This document shows, one piece after another, positions 52,118-63,852 of a DNA stretch of 64,000 nt. A model generated the notes under the pieces. The model saw only the letters and a program-made list of their open reading frames with translations, was not told the origin of the DNA and ran no database searches. The DNA lies in the NCBI GenBank assembly GCA_022486815.1, contig JAKVJW010000015.1:1-64000 (forward strand), in the 5' to 3' direction. Position numbers and translations under genes: made by a program. Every line of letters begins with the position of its first letter. Position 1 is the first letter of the stretch. The stretch comes from Prevotella sp. Lineage in GTDB: Bacteria; Bacteroidota; Bacteroidia; Bacteroidales; Bacteroidaceae.

Positions 52118-52615
52118 TTATTTCAATTTCAGAACTTCAACTTTACACAAAGGAGTAATATCTTTTACAAGAGTAGCGCTGATGTAAGGCATAGAACCTT
52201 TCAGGAAGATAGAAGTATATGCACCTTCCTTGCCAACCTTCTCTATTACCTGAGATACCTTAGCCTGAATAGGAGCCAACTTAGCCTGCTGGGCTTTCTG
52301 AAAATCCTGAGATTTCTGCTGAGCAGTCTGTTGATATTTATCTCCAAGATCCTGCAATTCTTTTTCTTTAGCTTCTTTTGCAGTAGCATTCATAGTAGAA
52401 GCACTCTTCTGATACTCATCATATTTCCGCTGAATTTCAGTCTGCATGCTTTTCAGATCCTTTTGGTCCTGATCGTTCAGATTCTTCAGCTCTGTCTGGG
52501 CAGCAGCATATTCAGGAAGGACTTGGGCTACAGCATCTAAGTCAACAACGCCAAATTTCTGTGCAAAAATTGACATTGGTATCATCAACATCAACATTAA
52601 AAGTAACTTTTTCAT
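52118..52615 (-). CDS. OmpH/Skp-family periplasmic chaperone (paralog 2)
   Basis: 165 aa; KFGVVDLDAVAQVLPEYAAAQTEL. Confidence 0.93.
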   Translation of the reverse strand: MKKLLLMLMLMIPMSIFAQKFGVVDLDAVAQVLPEYAAAQTELKNLNDQDQKDLKSMQTEIQRKYDEYQKSASTMNATAKEAKEKELQDLGDKYQQTAQQKSQDFQKAQQAKLAPIQAKVSQVIEKVGKEGAYTSIFLKGSMPYISATLVKDITPLCKVEVLKLK

Positions 52616-52670
52616 TTTCTTTATTTTTATAGTTTAATTGCGAAGTTATTCAATCCCCTGAAGTGCAAAG

Positions 52671-53192
52671 TTAATACTTATTATTCGAATATCCTAATTT
52701 CCTCAACACTTCATTAGAGATGTCAATCTTCGGTGAACCGAAGATAATACCTGAATTACTGGCACGATCAACGACCAGCGAATAGCCATGAAGTTCACAG
52801 ATATCTTTTACCACCTTATAGATCTGATTCTGAATGGGAGACATCAGAGACTCACGCTCTTTAGCCAGCTCTCCTTCCGGGCCAAAATACTTCTTCTTCA
52901 AATCACTAGCCCTTTTTTCCACACTAACAATAGCCTGCTGGCGGGAACTCCTTTGCTGTTGAGAAAGAAAAGTCATCTCATTCTGATAGTTCCTATACAT
53001 CACACTTGCTTTGTTATTGATGGAATCAATCTCTGCTTTCCATTTCTCACCCATCTGGTTAAGTTGTTTATTAGCAAGTTCATAAGCAGGGATGTTCTTC
53101 AAAATATAATCCATGTCCACAAGTGCGAATTTCTGAGCGCTTGCCGTCATTGCCAATAGGACAAAGAGGCACAATGTAATTACCTTTTTCAT
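52671..53192 (-). CDS. OmpH/Skp-family periplasmic chaperone (paralog 1)
   Basis: 173 aa; KFALVDMDYILKNIPAYELANKQL. Confidence 0.93.
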   Translation of the reverse strand: MKKVITLCLFVLLAMTASAQKFALVDMDYILKNIPAYELANKQLNQMGEKWKAEIDSINNKASVMYRNYQNEMTFLSQQQRSSRQQAIVSVEKRASDLKKKYFGPEGELAKERESLMSPIQNQIYKVVKDICELHGYSLVVDRASNSGIIFGSPKIDISNEVLRKLGYSNNKY

Positions 53193-53341
53193 TTCTTAAT
53201 CCTTTTTATATTACGCTACGCGGTCGTCATTTAAAAATCGGCCTCATCACTTATTTTATAATTTATAGAATCCATGAGCTATAAGAACCCTGTTAAATGC
53301 AGTGGAACAAACCCATCAGATTCTCAGTAAGAGAATAACCA

Positions 53342-55990
53342 TTAAAACTCCTGTCCAAGGATAAAGTGGAACTGACTTCCGCCTTTCTGTCCAAAGACCT
53401 TATCAAAGCCATAACCCCAGTCAATACCCATCAGACCAACCATTGGCAAGAATATCCTGACACCTACACCGGCAGAACGCTTCATATCGAATGGATTGAA
53501 TTTCTTCGTATCTGTCCAGGAATTACCTGCTTCCATAAAGGTCAACCCATAAATCGTCGTATTACCCAGAAGGAATGGATAGTGAAGTTCCAATGTATAG
53601 CGGTCATAAGCATAACCCTCAGCTCCATACGGAGTAAGAGAACCATTCTCATAACCACGTAATCCGATTGTCTCTTCAGCATATCCTGTAGAATAGCCAC
53701 TCATACCGTCACCTCCCATATAATAGGTTTCAAATGGACTCTTCTTATATTTGTTGTATGCACAAAGAAGTCCCAGTTCCACACGTGTCATCAATACGAA
53801 TGTCTTAGGGCTGCCACTTAAGGCAGTATAAGTACGAGCTTTAAATTTCCACTTGTTATATTCTATCCAACGATATTTTTCCTGCATCTGACGGTTATAA
53901 TCAGGATCAAGGGGATTAGTTGCCAAATTCTTGTAATCCTTATGATCCCAACTGCTCCATGGTGGAGTAAGCGTGACACTTGCCTGGAAATCAGAACCAT
54001 AACGGGGATAAATCTGGTTATCTGTAGAAGTACGATTCAATGCAATTGTCAAGTTAAGATTGTTGGCATTACCATTAGACATCAGGAAGTACTTCCAGTT
54101 CTTCAGCATATACCGCGTGTAAGCCAGTTGCAAGGAGAGCGTAAAGTAGTCATCCGGCCACCGCAGTCGTTTCCCCCATCCTACATTCACGCCAAACATC
54201 TTAACGTACTCATCCGGATCATAATAATTCTCATAACTGTTATTGTAACTACTGCCATAACCATACATATAGTTATAATAATTGTTCATGTAAGAACTAT
54301 TATAGTAGTTACTTGACACATCTGTCTGCTTAGAGAAATATGCTCCGACACTGAACTGGATAGGACGCTTGCCGCCGAACCAATTAGTAGAATAACTTAC
54401 ATCATAGTTCTGATAATAGGTACCATTCGTCTGTGCTCCCAGACTCAGTGTTTCACCGTCACCGATCGGCATAATGCCACGGTGCTCCTTATTCATATTA
54501 AACAGATTTCTAATAGAAAAGTTGTTCAGTTTCAAGGCTACACGCCCGATCACTCCTGTCTGTCCCCAACCGAGAGAAAATTCTATCTGGTCATTACTTT
54601 TCTGTACCAGATTCCAGTTGATATCTACTGTACCATCCTCATAATTCGGCTTCACATCAGGATTTACCTTTTCCTGATCAAAATATCCCATAGAAGCAAT
54701 CTCACGCGCAGAACGCTGAAGGGCACTCTTGGAGAACAAATCTCCTGGTTTCGTCCGCAGCTCACGACGGATCACATTCTCATACAGACGGTCATTTCCC
54801 GTAATACGTACATGATTAAGATGAGCCTGCTGACCTTCCCAGATACGCATCTCAAGGTCAATACTATCACCTACTATATTGACCTCAGTAGGCTGAAGAG
54901 TATAGAACAGATAACCATGATCCCAATATAGATTTCCTACTGCATCATCATCTGTTGTCAAACGCTTATTCAACAGTTTCTGATTATACACATCCCCTTT
55001 CTTCATGCCTAATACAGCATTCAGATGATCAGTAGTATAAACTGTGTTGCCGACCCAAGTAATATTACGGATATAATATTTTTTACCTTCTTCAATCTTT
55101 AAATAGACATCTACGTGCTTAGAATCATAATTCCACACACTATCCTTAAGGATCTGCGCATCACGGAAACCTAATTCATTGTATTTGTCTATCAGATTCT
55201 GTTTATCCTTTTCCCAATTTTCCTGGGTAAACTTCTTGCTCTTTAGGAATGTAGCAAGTTTATCGACTTCATGGGTTTTCTTAAAAGCACCTTTTTGCAA
55301 GAATCCTCCCTTAATTCTGGCATCAGATAAAGACTTGTTGCCTTCAATGATAATCTGATGAACTTTCATCTTCTCTTTCTTATCAACGATGACATCAAGG
55401 ATGACCTGGTTTTTATTAGCTACATCATCACGCTCATTGATTGTGATATCCGCATTTTTATAACCTTTGTCATCAAAATATTTCTTAGCCAATATCTTAG
55501 CACGATCAATCATGTCAGGGGTAATCTGACTACCCTTCAAAAGGCCGAGTTTCTTTTCCATATCACTCCGCTCGCTTTTTTTCAATCCTATATAATTGAT
55601 CATTGAAACACGAGGGCGAACTGCCAGATAGATATGCAGATAAATTTTGTCACCAACCAAGGAATCGGCTGCTATCTGAACCTTGGAAAACAGTCCATGT
55701 CTCCAATACCGCTTTACAGCATCTGTGATTTCGTTACCAGGGACGGTAATCTGCTGACCTACAGAAAGGCCGGAAATACCTGCAAGAACATAGTCTTCAT
55801 AATTTTTTACACCAGAAACATTTATTCCACCAATAGTCACCGTACGAGGTGTACCCGCATAGGAGATATCAGGATTGACAATCTTATCCTGAGCATCTGC
55901 GCTCATCGCCAATCCAAGAATCATGACGAGTAAAAACAACACCTTACTTATATGGTCCATACAATATATATATTTCTTTTTCAATTTCAT
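53342..55990 (-). CDS. bamA: Outer membrane assembly factor BamA
   Basis: 882 aa; POTRA repeats and C-terminal barrel ending ...FHFILGQEF; next to ompH genes and uppS. Confidence 0.95.
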   Translation of the reverse strand: MKLKKKYIYCMDHISKVLFLLVMILGLAMSADAQDKIVNPDISYAGTPRTVTIGGINVSGVKNYEDYVLAGISGLSVGQQITVPGNEITDAVKRYWRHGLFSKVQIAADSLVGDKIYLHIYLAVRPRVSMINYIGLKKSERSDMEKKLGLLKGSQITPDMIDRAKILAKKYFDDKGYKNADITINERDDVANKNQVILDVIVDKKEKMKVHQIIIEGNKSLSDARIKGGFLQKGAFKKTHEVDKLATFLKSKKFTQENWEKDKQNLIDKYNELGFRDAQILKDSVWNYDSKHVDVYLKIEEGKKYYIRNITWVGNTVYTTDHLNAVLGMKKGDVYNQKLLNKRLTTDDDAVGNLYWDHGYLFYTLQPTEVNIVGDSIDLEMRIWEGQQAHLNHVRITGNDRLYENVIRRELRTKPGDLFSKSALQRSAREIASMGYFDQEKVNPDVKPNYEDGTVDINWNLVQKSNDQIEFSLGWGQTGVIGRVALKLNNFSIRNLFNMNKEHRGIMPIGDGETLSLGAQTNGTYYQNYDVSYSTNWFGGKRPIQFSVGAYFSKQTDVSSNYYNSSYMNNYYNYMYGYGSSYNNSYENYYDPDEYVKMFGVNVGWGKRLRWPDDYFTLSLQLAYTRYMLKNWKYFLMSNGNANNLNLTIALNRTSTDNQIYPRYGSDFQASVTLTPPWSSWDHKDYKNLATNPLDPDYNRQMQEKYRWIEYNKWKFKARTYTALSGSPKTFVLMTRVELGLLCAYNKYKKSPFETYYMGGDGMSGYSTGYAEETIGLRGYENGSLTPYGAEGYAYDRYTLELHYPFLLGNTTIYGLTFMEAGNSWTDTKKFNPFDMKRSAGVGVRIFLPMVGLMGIDWGYGFDKVFGQKGGSQFHFILGQEF

Positions 55991-56874
55991 TCAACCTCTT
56001 CAAAACATTCTCCCTCAACCGTAATCTTACTGGACGGATCTGAAACTTCCTCACCGTCATCAGTTTGACGATCATTCTTCGTATCCTCAATCTGAGCCTC
56101 TGTTTTGCCGAATCTACGCTGCCGCTTCTGGTAACTTAAGATAGCCTTATAGAGATTTTGCTCTCTGAAATCAGGCCAATACGTATCACAAAAATACAAC
56201 TCTGTATATGCGATCTGCCAAAGGAGATAGTTGGACACACGTAATTCTCCACCCGTACGAATCAGCAAATCCGGATCCGGCATAAAACTAGTTTCCAGAT
56301 GTCTGCTGACAACATCTTCCGTAATCAGTTGGTCAAGCTCTTCTTCTGAATATTTACCAAGCGATTTCTTCTGCAGTTCACCGATTATATTCCGCATAGC
56401 CTTGGTGATTTCCCATCTGGAGCTATAGCTCAAAGCCACGACCATCGTCATTCCATCATTTGAAGCTGTAGTTTCCATCGTCTCCTTAAGTCTGTCCTGT
56501 ATTTCCATAGACAATCGGTTAATCTCACCAATAACACGGAAACGGACATTGAATTTCATAAAGATATCATCTTTCAGAGAAGACAGGACCAATCCCATAA
56601 GTTCCTGAACCTCTGAAGTGGGACGATTCCAATTTTCCATGGAAAAGGTATACAGCGTGAGATATTTTACACCCAGACGAGCACATTCTGCTGTAATGCA
56701 ACGAACAGTCTCAACACCGGCCTGATGCCCGAGTTTACGTTCTTGTCCACGCGCTTCTGCCCAACGGCCATTACCGTCCATAATGATAGCAATGTGCCGG
56801 GGAATCCGACTCATATCCAGTTGATTCTTCAAATCATTTCGTTCCATCCTTTTATCTTTTTCAACTGTTTCCAA
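55987..56874 (-). CDS. uppS: Isoprenyl transferase / undecaprenyl diphosphate synthase
   Basis: [34 protein letters not shown]; 4-bp ATGA overlap with bamA. Confidence 0.96.
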   Translation of the reverse strand: METVEKDKRMERNDLKNQLDMSRIPRHIAIIMDGNGRWAEARGQERKLGHQAGVETVRCITAECARLGVKYLTLYTFSMENWNRPTSEVQELMGLVLSSLKDDIFMKFNVRFRVIGEINRLSMEIQDRLKETMETTASNDGMTMVVALSYSSRWEITKAMRNIIGELQKKSLGKYSEEELDQLITEDVVSRHLETSFMPDPDLLIRTGGELRVSNYLLWQIAYTELYFCDTYWPDFREQNLYKAILSYQKRQRRFGKTEAQIEDTKNDRQTDDGEEVSDPSSKITVEGECFEEVE

Positions 56875-56943
56875 AGATATTCCCAGTTATTCACGAACTA
56901 TCTTATAAGAAAACGGCAACCTCTTTCCAAAAGGTTTTAACAC

Positions 56944-58356
56944 CTAATTGGTAAAGTCTGTCTGCGTATCAGACCATCCCTTACTATTATGACGGCCGCG
57001 CCATATATTACCGGTTGACTGGTCAATGATCCAGAGATTATTATTCTTATCTGACGTAAAAGCAAATCCCTTATGCAGTGTACCTATTGTCCGGGTAAGT
57101 TTTTTCGTAACGGCGGAATCCAAATGCCAAGTCAGGCCATGGTCATTACTGTTATAGAGTTTAAGATCACTACCAAGAGCTTCTATATCACTCCCATAGG
57201 CCGCCGCTAAAAGTTTATCCGGCATTACACCTTTTATATAAACCGCACTGGAAGGTTTCTGATACCACACTGTAGGAGCAGTATAAGACCAACCTTGCGG
57301 TTCTGCCCCCAAAGAATATTCTGCTACATGATTCCATACAGAAACATTACCTTGAGTGTCATTACCTACAAGCGTTATCAGATCGGTATTGTCATTGGTC
57401 AGTGACGGCAGTAAAACACAACTCATATTTGCTGTAAGAAGATTCTCCACATCACCATCTACACTCTGATCAGACCAAGTAGAGCCGCCATCTCCGGAAT
57501 ACATAAAGCCTGTCGCTGTAGTACCAAAAAGCTGCATTGTACTTGCACCTACAAGTGACGTTAAAGAAGGATTCATTCCGACCTTATCCCATGTGCGGGC
57601 ATCCTTGGATCGATAGACAGCTCCACCACTTAAGAAATAGAGATAGCCACCTCCGGCAACCACATTTTGATAATCCTTCGCCTGCAAAGCGGAAGAAGAG
57701 GGAATCTCAGTCCAATTCTTCCCGTCAGTTATCGGCGTAGAGAAAATCTTCAGACTATTGCCATCCTCGCCAAAGATATACATTTCATCTCCATTAACTA
57801 CAGCCTTCAAATTTGAAAGGGCTGCAATTCCTGCATTTACCCCAAGATGATTCAATGGGAAGGAATCTGCAAATTCTTTATGGAAATTGACCTTTAGCGT
57901 ATAGACCACATAGGCTGACAAATTACTATTGAAAACATAAAGATGTCGTGGTACAGAAAGATCCAGAGAATCCGTACTTTGATAATAAACGACATTCTTC
58001 ATGTCAGACGATTCCTTCTCATGTCCCAAGCTATCCAACTGCAGGACACCTACAATACCACTATTCTTACTACTAATCGTTGTTACGATCTTCTTTGCAT
58101 CAAGACCAGCGGGAAGAGAATCTCTATTACTGATAATGTGAGAGATCTGATCTATGTTAAATTTATATTTGGCACAATTCACCGTATCCGGTTTTCCATC
58201 GGACATTTTATCCACAAGTGAATTCAGCGTCCCAACAGAAAAAGATGTTATGGCTGTGTCATGGTAATATGTAATGTCATCGTTATTACTTAAACAGGAT
58301 GAAAGCATCCAGACAGCACACAGCATCACGACGAAAATTGACAGCGTTTTTTTCAT
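56944..58356 (-). CDS. DUF6242-like lipoprotein with beta-propeller-like repeats
   Basis: 470 aa, lipobox LSSCLSNNDD; repeated S(K/G)D..WTW/DS motifs. Confidence 0.65.
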   Translation of the reverse strand: MKKTLSIFVVMLCAVWMLSSCLSNNDDITYYHDTAITSFSVGTLNSLVDKMSDGKPDTVNCAKYKFNIDQISHIISNRDSLPAGLDAKKIVTTISSKNSGIVGVLQLDSLGHEKESSDMKNVVYYQSTDSLDLSVPRHLYVFNSNLSAYVVYTLKVNFHKEFADSFPLNHLGVNAGIAALSNLKAVVNGDEMYIFGEDGNSLKIFSTPITDGKNWTEIPSSSALQAKDYQNVVAGGGYLYFLSGGAVYRSKDARTWDKVGMNPSLTSLVGASTMQLFGTTATGFMYSGDGGSTWSDQSVDGDVENLLTANMSCVLLPSLTNDNTDLITLVGNDTQGNVSVWNHVAEYSLGAEPQGWSYTAPTVWYQKPSSAVYIKGVMPDKLLAAAYGSDIEALGSDLKLYNSNDHGLTWHLDSAVTKKLTRTIGTLHKGFAFTSDKNNNLWIIDQSTGNIWRGRHNSKGWSDTQTDFTN

Positions 58357-58603
58357 TGCACTCCTTAAAATATTTTTGCTTGCAAATTTACATAGTTTTA
58401 TTCAGATAAAACGCCTTTTAGTAACATTATTATATAAATTATGGATTACATGTGTATTTTTTAAGTTTGTTTAGGGAAAACAGAACCTATACGAAGAAGA
58501 CTATCTATACGAATATTTACATCAACTGCTTGCAATGACCTTAAAAAATTGATACAGCAAGAACTAAAAAGGCTTTTTGAAGGAAAAATAACATATACGA
58601 AAA

Positions 58604-58635
58604 CATCCCGCCTCTTCTTACGAAGAAACGGGATG
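58604..58635 (-). terminator. Terminator downstream of pckA
   Basis: CATCCCG ... CGGGATG with minus-strand TTTTCG tail. Confidence 0.6.
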
Positions 58636-58667
58636 AATATCTAAATTACAAGCTAATTTCTAAACTA

Positions 58668-60281
58668 TTAGAGTTTAGGGCCTGCAGGAACTAGAGCTTT
58701 ACCAGCGTCATTACCTTCATACTTCTTGAAGTTCTTGATGAAGCGAGCAGCCAGATCCTTAGCCTTCTTGTCCCATTCTGAAGAATTTTTATAGGTATCA
58801 CGTGGATCAAGAATAGCATCATTAACACCATCCAAGTGAGTAGGAACAACAAAATCGAAATAAGGAATCCTCTTCATAGGAGCCTTATCAATCTCATGGT
58901 CAAGAATACGATCAATGATGCCACGTGTATCACGAATAGAGATACGTTTACCGCTTCCATTCCAACCTGTATTCACCAGATAGCACTTAGCACCGCTCTT
59001 CTGCATGTGACGTACCAGTTCATCAGCATACTTTGTCGGATGCAACTCCAGGAATGCCTGGCCGAAGCAAGCAGAGAAGGTAGGAGTAGGTTCTGTAATA
59101 CCACGCTCTGTACCTGCCAATTTAGCAGTAAATCCAGAAAGGAAATAATACTTTGTCTGTTCTTGGTTCAGGATAGAAACAGGAGGTAGTACACCGAAAG
59201 CATCAGCGCTCAGGAAAATCACCTGTTTAGCTGCTGGTCCGTGAGAAACAGGACGAACAATATTTTTAATATGATAGATAGGATAAGATACACGGGTATT
59301 CTCCGTTACACTCTTATCATCGAAGTCAATTATACCATTCTTGTCAACCGTCACATTCTCAAGCAGAGCATCACGTCTGATTGCGCCATAGATATCAGGT
59401 TCTGCGTCCTTATCCAGTCTGATTACCTTAGCATAGCAGCCACCTTCAAGATTAAAGACGCCATTGTCGTCCCATCCGTGTTCATCATCACCGATCAACT
59501 TACGTTTCGGATCTGTAGACAAAGTGGTCTTACCAGTACCGGACAAGCCGAAGAAAATAGCAGTATTCTGGCCATTCATGTCCGTATTGGCAGAACAGTG
59601 CATAGAAGCAATGCCCTTCAAAGGCAAGAAGTAATTCTGCATAGAGAACATACCCTTCTTCATCTCACCACCATACCAAGTATTAATGATTACCTGCTCT
59701 TTAGAAGTTACATTGAACAGTACTGCTGTCTCTGAATGCAAGCCAAGTTCTTTCCAATTCTCAACCTTAGCTTTAGAAGCATTGTAAACAACGAAATCAG
59801 GTTCCTGATCAAACTCTTCCTCGTTTTGAGGACGGATGAACATATTTGTTACGAAATGTGCCTGCCATGCCACCTCTACGATGAAGCGAACCTTCATGCG
59901 GGTGTCTTTGTTAGCACCACAGAAACCATCAACAACATACAGTTTCTTGTTTGAAAGCTCTTTCTTTGCAATCTCTTTAACAGCTTTCCAAGTAGACTCA
60001 GAAGCACGGTGGTTATCGTTATGATATTCCTCAGAATCCCACCATACAGTGTTATGGGCTTTGGCATCATCAACAATAAATTTATCCTTAGGAGAACGGC
60101 CGGTATAAATACCTGTCATCACGTTAACTGCGCCCAGTTCCGTTTCCTGACCCTTATCATAGCCGGTAAGCTCTGGCTTGGTTTCTTCATTGAACAACAC
60201 TTCATAAGAAGGGTTGTAAAGAACCTCAGTTGTACCTGTGATTCCATACTTCTCCAATACTGACTTAGTAAATTGTGCCAT
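58668..60281 (-). CDS. pckA: Phosphoenolpyruvate carboxykinase (ATP)
   Basis: [28 protein letters not shown]. Confidence 0.98.
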   Translation of the reverse strand: MAQFTKSVLEKYGITGTTEVLYNPSYEVLFNEETKPELTGYDKGQETELGAVNVMTGIYTGRSPKDKFIVDDAKAHNTVWWDSEEYHNDNHRASESTWKAVKEIAKKELSNKKLYVVDGFCGANKDTRMKVRFIVEVAWQAHFVTNMFIRPQNEEEFDQEPDFVVYNASKAKVENWKELGLHSETAVLFNVTSKEQVIINTWYGGEMKKGMFSMQNYFLPLKGIASMHCSANTDMNGQNTAIFFGLSGTGKTTLSTDPKRKLIGDDEHGWDDNGVFNLEGGCYAKVIRLDKDAEPDIYGAIRRDALLENVTVDKNGIIDFDDKSVTENTRVSYPIYHIKNIVRPVSHGPAAKQVIFLSADAFGVLPPVSILNQEQTKYYFLSGFTAKLAGTERGITEPTPTFSACFGQAFLELHPTKYADELVRHMQKSGAKCYLVNTGWNGSGKRISIRDTRGIIDRILDHEIDKAPMKRIPYFDFVVPTHLDGVNDAILDPRDTYKNSSEWDKKAKDLAARFIKNFKKYEGNDAGKALVPAGPKL

Positions 60282-60833
60282 TTTAAAATTTATTTTTAAA
60301 AAAGTGAAATATAATTCTTCTCTTTAACTGTCTAAACAGTTCTCGAAACCTCAATCCCGAAATTCCTCACAAAGATAAGAAAAAAGTTGAGAAGCACCAA
60401 CTTTCCAAAATAAAAAGATAACTTATAGGAGTTTTTTAGGTTAAAAATATTGAAAAACAATTCTGCCCCTTAACTTTTGTCATTTAGAGTTTACAAATGA
60501 AGACAGGCTCCTTTCACTGTGCAACAATCCCAAGTAAACCAATTCAAAACATAATCCTATCCTAAGGGCTGGCAAAAATCATATTACCTTATAATCCTAA
60601 TAAATCAAACTATTTTTTCTGATTCTACAAACAGATTTTCATAGAATCACATTGACTTTTTATATTAAGTTTTTCTGATTTTATTCTAAGATGGCATTGC
60701 ATATCCAACTTTCAAAATCATGAATCATAAATGGGGCTAATATAATCTTTTGCCACTTTAATTTCCAAAACAGGAAAGCCTCTACACAGAACAAAGACCT
60801 GAAAACAAAAGCGGAAAGACCATCTCAACCATA

Positions 60834-61598
60834 TTATTTCGGCGTTGGATAATTATACTGATCAAAATAACGGAAAGCATGAGGTGCTGGATACCATTCA
60901 TTTTCCACTGAAATACCTAAAGAGAAATTCTTATTATGATAGGTAACCCCTCCACCTATCACATTAGCACCGGGAGCATGCATTCCATATCCCATAGAGC
61001 TACACATTGGTTCACATGTAAGTGCATAAGGATTATAATAGCCAAAATCATTGCCATAATAAGGTCCATAGCCATAACCCCACGGACTGTATGCCCTATT
61101 ATTACTACTAAGGGATAACTGTCCATAGATATATGCTTCCCAATGAGGATTTATGCGATAATCCAGCATTCCATAAAGGCCTGCATCTGCATACTGATCA
61201 CTACCCCAATTGAGATGGCTGATGTATCCGCCTGCGCCCAGCCAAAGTCGATTATCCTTTGTCAAAGGAGTGAGATATAACGCATTCATCGTCTGTGAAA
61301 AGCCTCCGCGATGAGGTACATTATGTCCAAAAGTAGCAAAAGCAGAGGCGCCCAGATTTACATTCAACCCTTGATGAAGACCATACGCAAAATCATCAAT
61401 CACCTGAGGCTCTATTGATTTTGACAAAGAGCGACCTGAAGAAAGATTTGAGCCATCTGTTTTCTGTGCAGAAGAAGTCGCTGCTGTATCAGCCACCATC
61501 TGACGCCAGATTTCTTTCTGCGCCTTTAAATCTGGTTGTTGGGCATAAACACCCACAACCAACATGACATATCCTATAAAGAATAAAAATCTTTTCAT
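60834..61598 (-). CDS. Secreted/outer-membrane hypothetical protein
   Basis: Signal peptide MKRFLFFIGYVMLVVGVYAQQ; Gly/Tyr-rich beta-strand-like C-terminus. Confidence 0.65.
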   Translation of the reverse strand: MKRFLFFIGYVMLVVGVYAQQPDLKAQKEIWRQMVADTAATSSAQKTDGSNLSSGRSLSKSIEPQVIDDFAYGLHQGLNVNLGASAFATFGHNVPHRGGFSQTMNALYLTPLTKDNRLWLGAGGYISHLNWGSDQYADAGLYGMLDYRINPHWEAYIYGQLSLSSNNRAYSPWGYGYGPYYGNDFGYYNPYALTCEPMCSSMGYGMHAPGANVIGGGVTYHNKNFSLGISVENEWYPAPHAFRYFDQYNYPTPK

Positions 61599-61914
61599 TT
61601 TCACAGCAAAGATAGAGAGAAAAAGGAAAAGACCGTTATCCAAAAGTATTAAAAAAAGTAGAATTCTATTATTTTTATCTTCCTTTTACCTTTTTTTAAA
61701 GGATTCTCAACTTCAAGGCAAAATATAAAATTATTTTTTCTTACCTTTGCAAGAATTTAGGGTTTCCCGTACTATCAGAAAGGAAAAATAGACCCAGACG
61801 ACAAAAAGAATATACAAAAAGAGGGTGTATACATGCGTTCACTACCTGATGCTCACCTATACAGACTCTTGTTTGTCTCTATTAATCAATCATTCGCCAA
61901 ACCAAAATCAGACA

Positions 61915-62574
61915 ATGGAAATAAAAAATTTAAGTAAAGACAATTCTATTATCAACCAGTACATGGCTGAAATCCGTGATGCAGAATATCAAAAAAACCG
62001 ACTTCTGTTCAGAAACAATGTCACACGTATCGGAGAATGCGAAGCTTATGAAATCTCAAAAGCACTACACTATGAGGAAAAAGAGGTAACTACACCTCTA
62101 GGAATTTCAAATGTCAACATACCTAAAGACCAAATCGTCTTAGGAACCATCTTCCGCGCTGGCCTACCTTTTCATACTGGTTTCCTGAATATCTTTGATC
62201 ATGCCGAAAACGGTTTCGTATCTGCTTATCGCAAATATACAGATAAAGAGCACCACAATGTAGACATCCATGTAGAATATCTCGCTACTCCCAGCATTGA
62301 AAACAAGACCTTGATTATTGCCGATCCAATGCTAGCTACAGGGGGAAGCATGGAATTAAGTTATAAAGCCTTTTTGACCAAAGGTGTACCCAGACGTATT
62401 CATGTAGCCTGCATCATCGCTACTCAGCAGGGAATTGACCATATCAGATCTATCTTCCCAGAAGATAAGACAACCGTATGGTGTGCTGCTATAGATCCAG
62501 AAATGAACGAACATAAATATATTGTACCGGGATTTGGTGATGCAGGAGATTTATGCTATGGTGACAAGATATAA
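61915..62574 (+). CDS. upp: Uracil phosphoribosyltransferase
   Basis: ILRAGLPF-like TIFRAGLPFHTGFLNIFDHAE; LIIADPMLATGGSMELSYKAFL (PRPP loop). Confidence 0.93.
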   Translation: MEIKNLSKDNSIINQYMAEIRDAEYQKNRLLFRNNVTRIGECEAYEISKALHYEEKEVTTPLGISNVNIPKDQIVLGTIFRAGLPFHTGFLNIFDHAENGFVSAYRKYTDKEHHNVDIHVEYLATPSIENKTLIIADPMLATGGSMELSYKAFLTKGVPRRIHVACIIATQQGIDHIRSIFPEDKTTVWCAAIDPEMNEHKYIVPGFGDAGDLCYGDKI

Positions 62575-62696
62575 GTATGTCTTAACATGATTCCCCTAAA
62601 ACTGAGAATAAGGACAATTCCAGTTTCATATTCAGACCCAACGCAATTCTATCATCTTATTTCCAAAATGCTAACAGGTCTGAATATTTATTTATA

Positions 62697-63037
62697 ACCC
62701 GTTGGCGGAATTAAAGCATGGAGGAAGAAGCATGGCAAGAAGTCATATATATCTAATTTTCGGCCACTTATACCGTTTATCATTTAAATTACCACATGAT
62801 CCGAAATTACCAGCACCTTGGTTATGAGCTTTCCAGTACTGTGGTAATATGCTTTCCAATAATATGGTAATGTGGTTACCAGTACTATGGTAATAAGCAT
62901 TCCAGTACTGTGGAAATGTGGTTACCTGACTATGGTAATGTGGTTACCAGACTATGGGAATGTGGTTACCTGACTATGGTAATGTGGTTACTAAACTTAG
63001 CGGTAATATTAGATGAAAATTAATCCCGCCAACGGGT
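62697..63037. mobile_element. MITE-like non-coding element copy 2, with TIRs, 7-bp flanking direct repeats and an internal array of dyad repeats
   Basis: TIR ACCCGTTGGCGGAATTAA / TTAATCCCGCCAACGGGT; flanking ATTTATA at 62690-62696 and 63038-63044; same organisation as 40311-40606. Confidence 0.82.
62806..63012. repeat. Tandem ~22-23 bp dyad-unit array inside element copy 2
   Basis: Units TTTCCAGTACTGTGGTAATATGC / TTTCCAATAATATGGTAATGTGG / TTACCAGTACTATGGTAATAAGC / ATTCCAGTACTGTGGAAATGTGG / TTACCTGACTATGGTAATGTGG (x2) / TTACCAGACTATGGGAATGTGG. Confidence 0.9.
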
Positions 63038-63255
63038 ATTTATAGTATAACGACGTCTTTCCCAGAATAATAATCGTGTATGCCATAAATACACATTTTG
63101 TGAATATACAATGGCATCATATCTTTAAAGATTCTAAGATCTATTACAATAAAGTTAATCAGCATTCCCCATCAAGAAGAAATTTGTAAAAAATAAATAA
63201 AAAGTTAATTAAATCAACTAAAAGTTTCGTTTAATAAAATTATTTAGTATCTTTG

Positions 63256-63590
63256 CCTCGAAATACTTCTCTTATATGAGAAACTTTCTATAAAAGTAAA
63301 GAATAGGATGACAATTGATTAAAAATCAAGAATGAAAACGACCAGCCCATTATTCACCAATAGAAAAAAATCAAAGTATGCCCATTGTTGATTAGCTGTA
63401 CAACCACTTTATGAATTCTCATATAAGGTAACATCGCAATTTCCGTAGCGCATTCATTCTTGTCATTTACGTTGGGGGCTAAGCTCCTTAACAAAACAAC
63501 AAATAATAAAAAAGCATTTATATTTAACCAATAATGTTGACTGCCCCCGGTTATTGAGATGGCGATCTCAAATTAAAGGGACAGTTTTTT
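63256..63590 (+). ncRNA. Candidate structured leader RNA or independent small RNA
   Basis: -7-like TATCTTTG at 63248-63255; 12-bp inverted repeat (63271-63282 with 63416-63427); GGGGGC/GCCCCC pairing option; terminator-like stem and TTTTTT at 63541-63590. Confidence 0.4.
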
Positions 63591-63633
63591 ACTTAATAGT
63601 AAATATAGAAATTAAAGAATTATTGAAGATATA

Positions 63634-63852
63634 TTGATTATGAAATTTAAGATGAAAACTAAGTATTCAGAACCAGAAGATGCACGAGAAGCATTCCATA
63701 AAAGCGAGAAACGACATGCAGTAAATGATAAAATTAGTAAATGGTTCTCATACTTATGTGTACTTGTTACAATTGCTATTATTATTTTTGTTATCTATGC
63801 TTATTTCATAGACAAGCCAAATATATATAATGGATGTTCTATTCATCCTTAA
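63634..63852 (+). CDS. Small single-pass membrane protein
   Basis: 72 aa ORF; TM segment WFSYLCVLVTIAIIIFVIYAYFI; likely start is the ATG of MKFKMKTKYSEPEDAREAF or nearby. Confidence 0.5.
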   Translation: MIMKFKMKTKYSEPEDAREAFHKSEKRHAVNDKISKWFSYLCVLVTIAIIIFVIYAYFIDKPNIYNGCSIHP

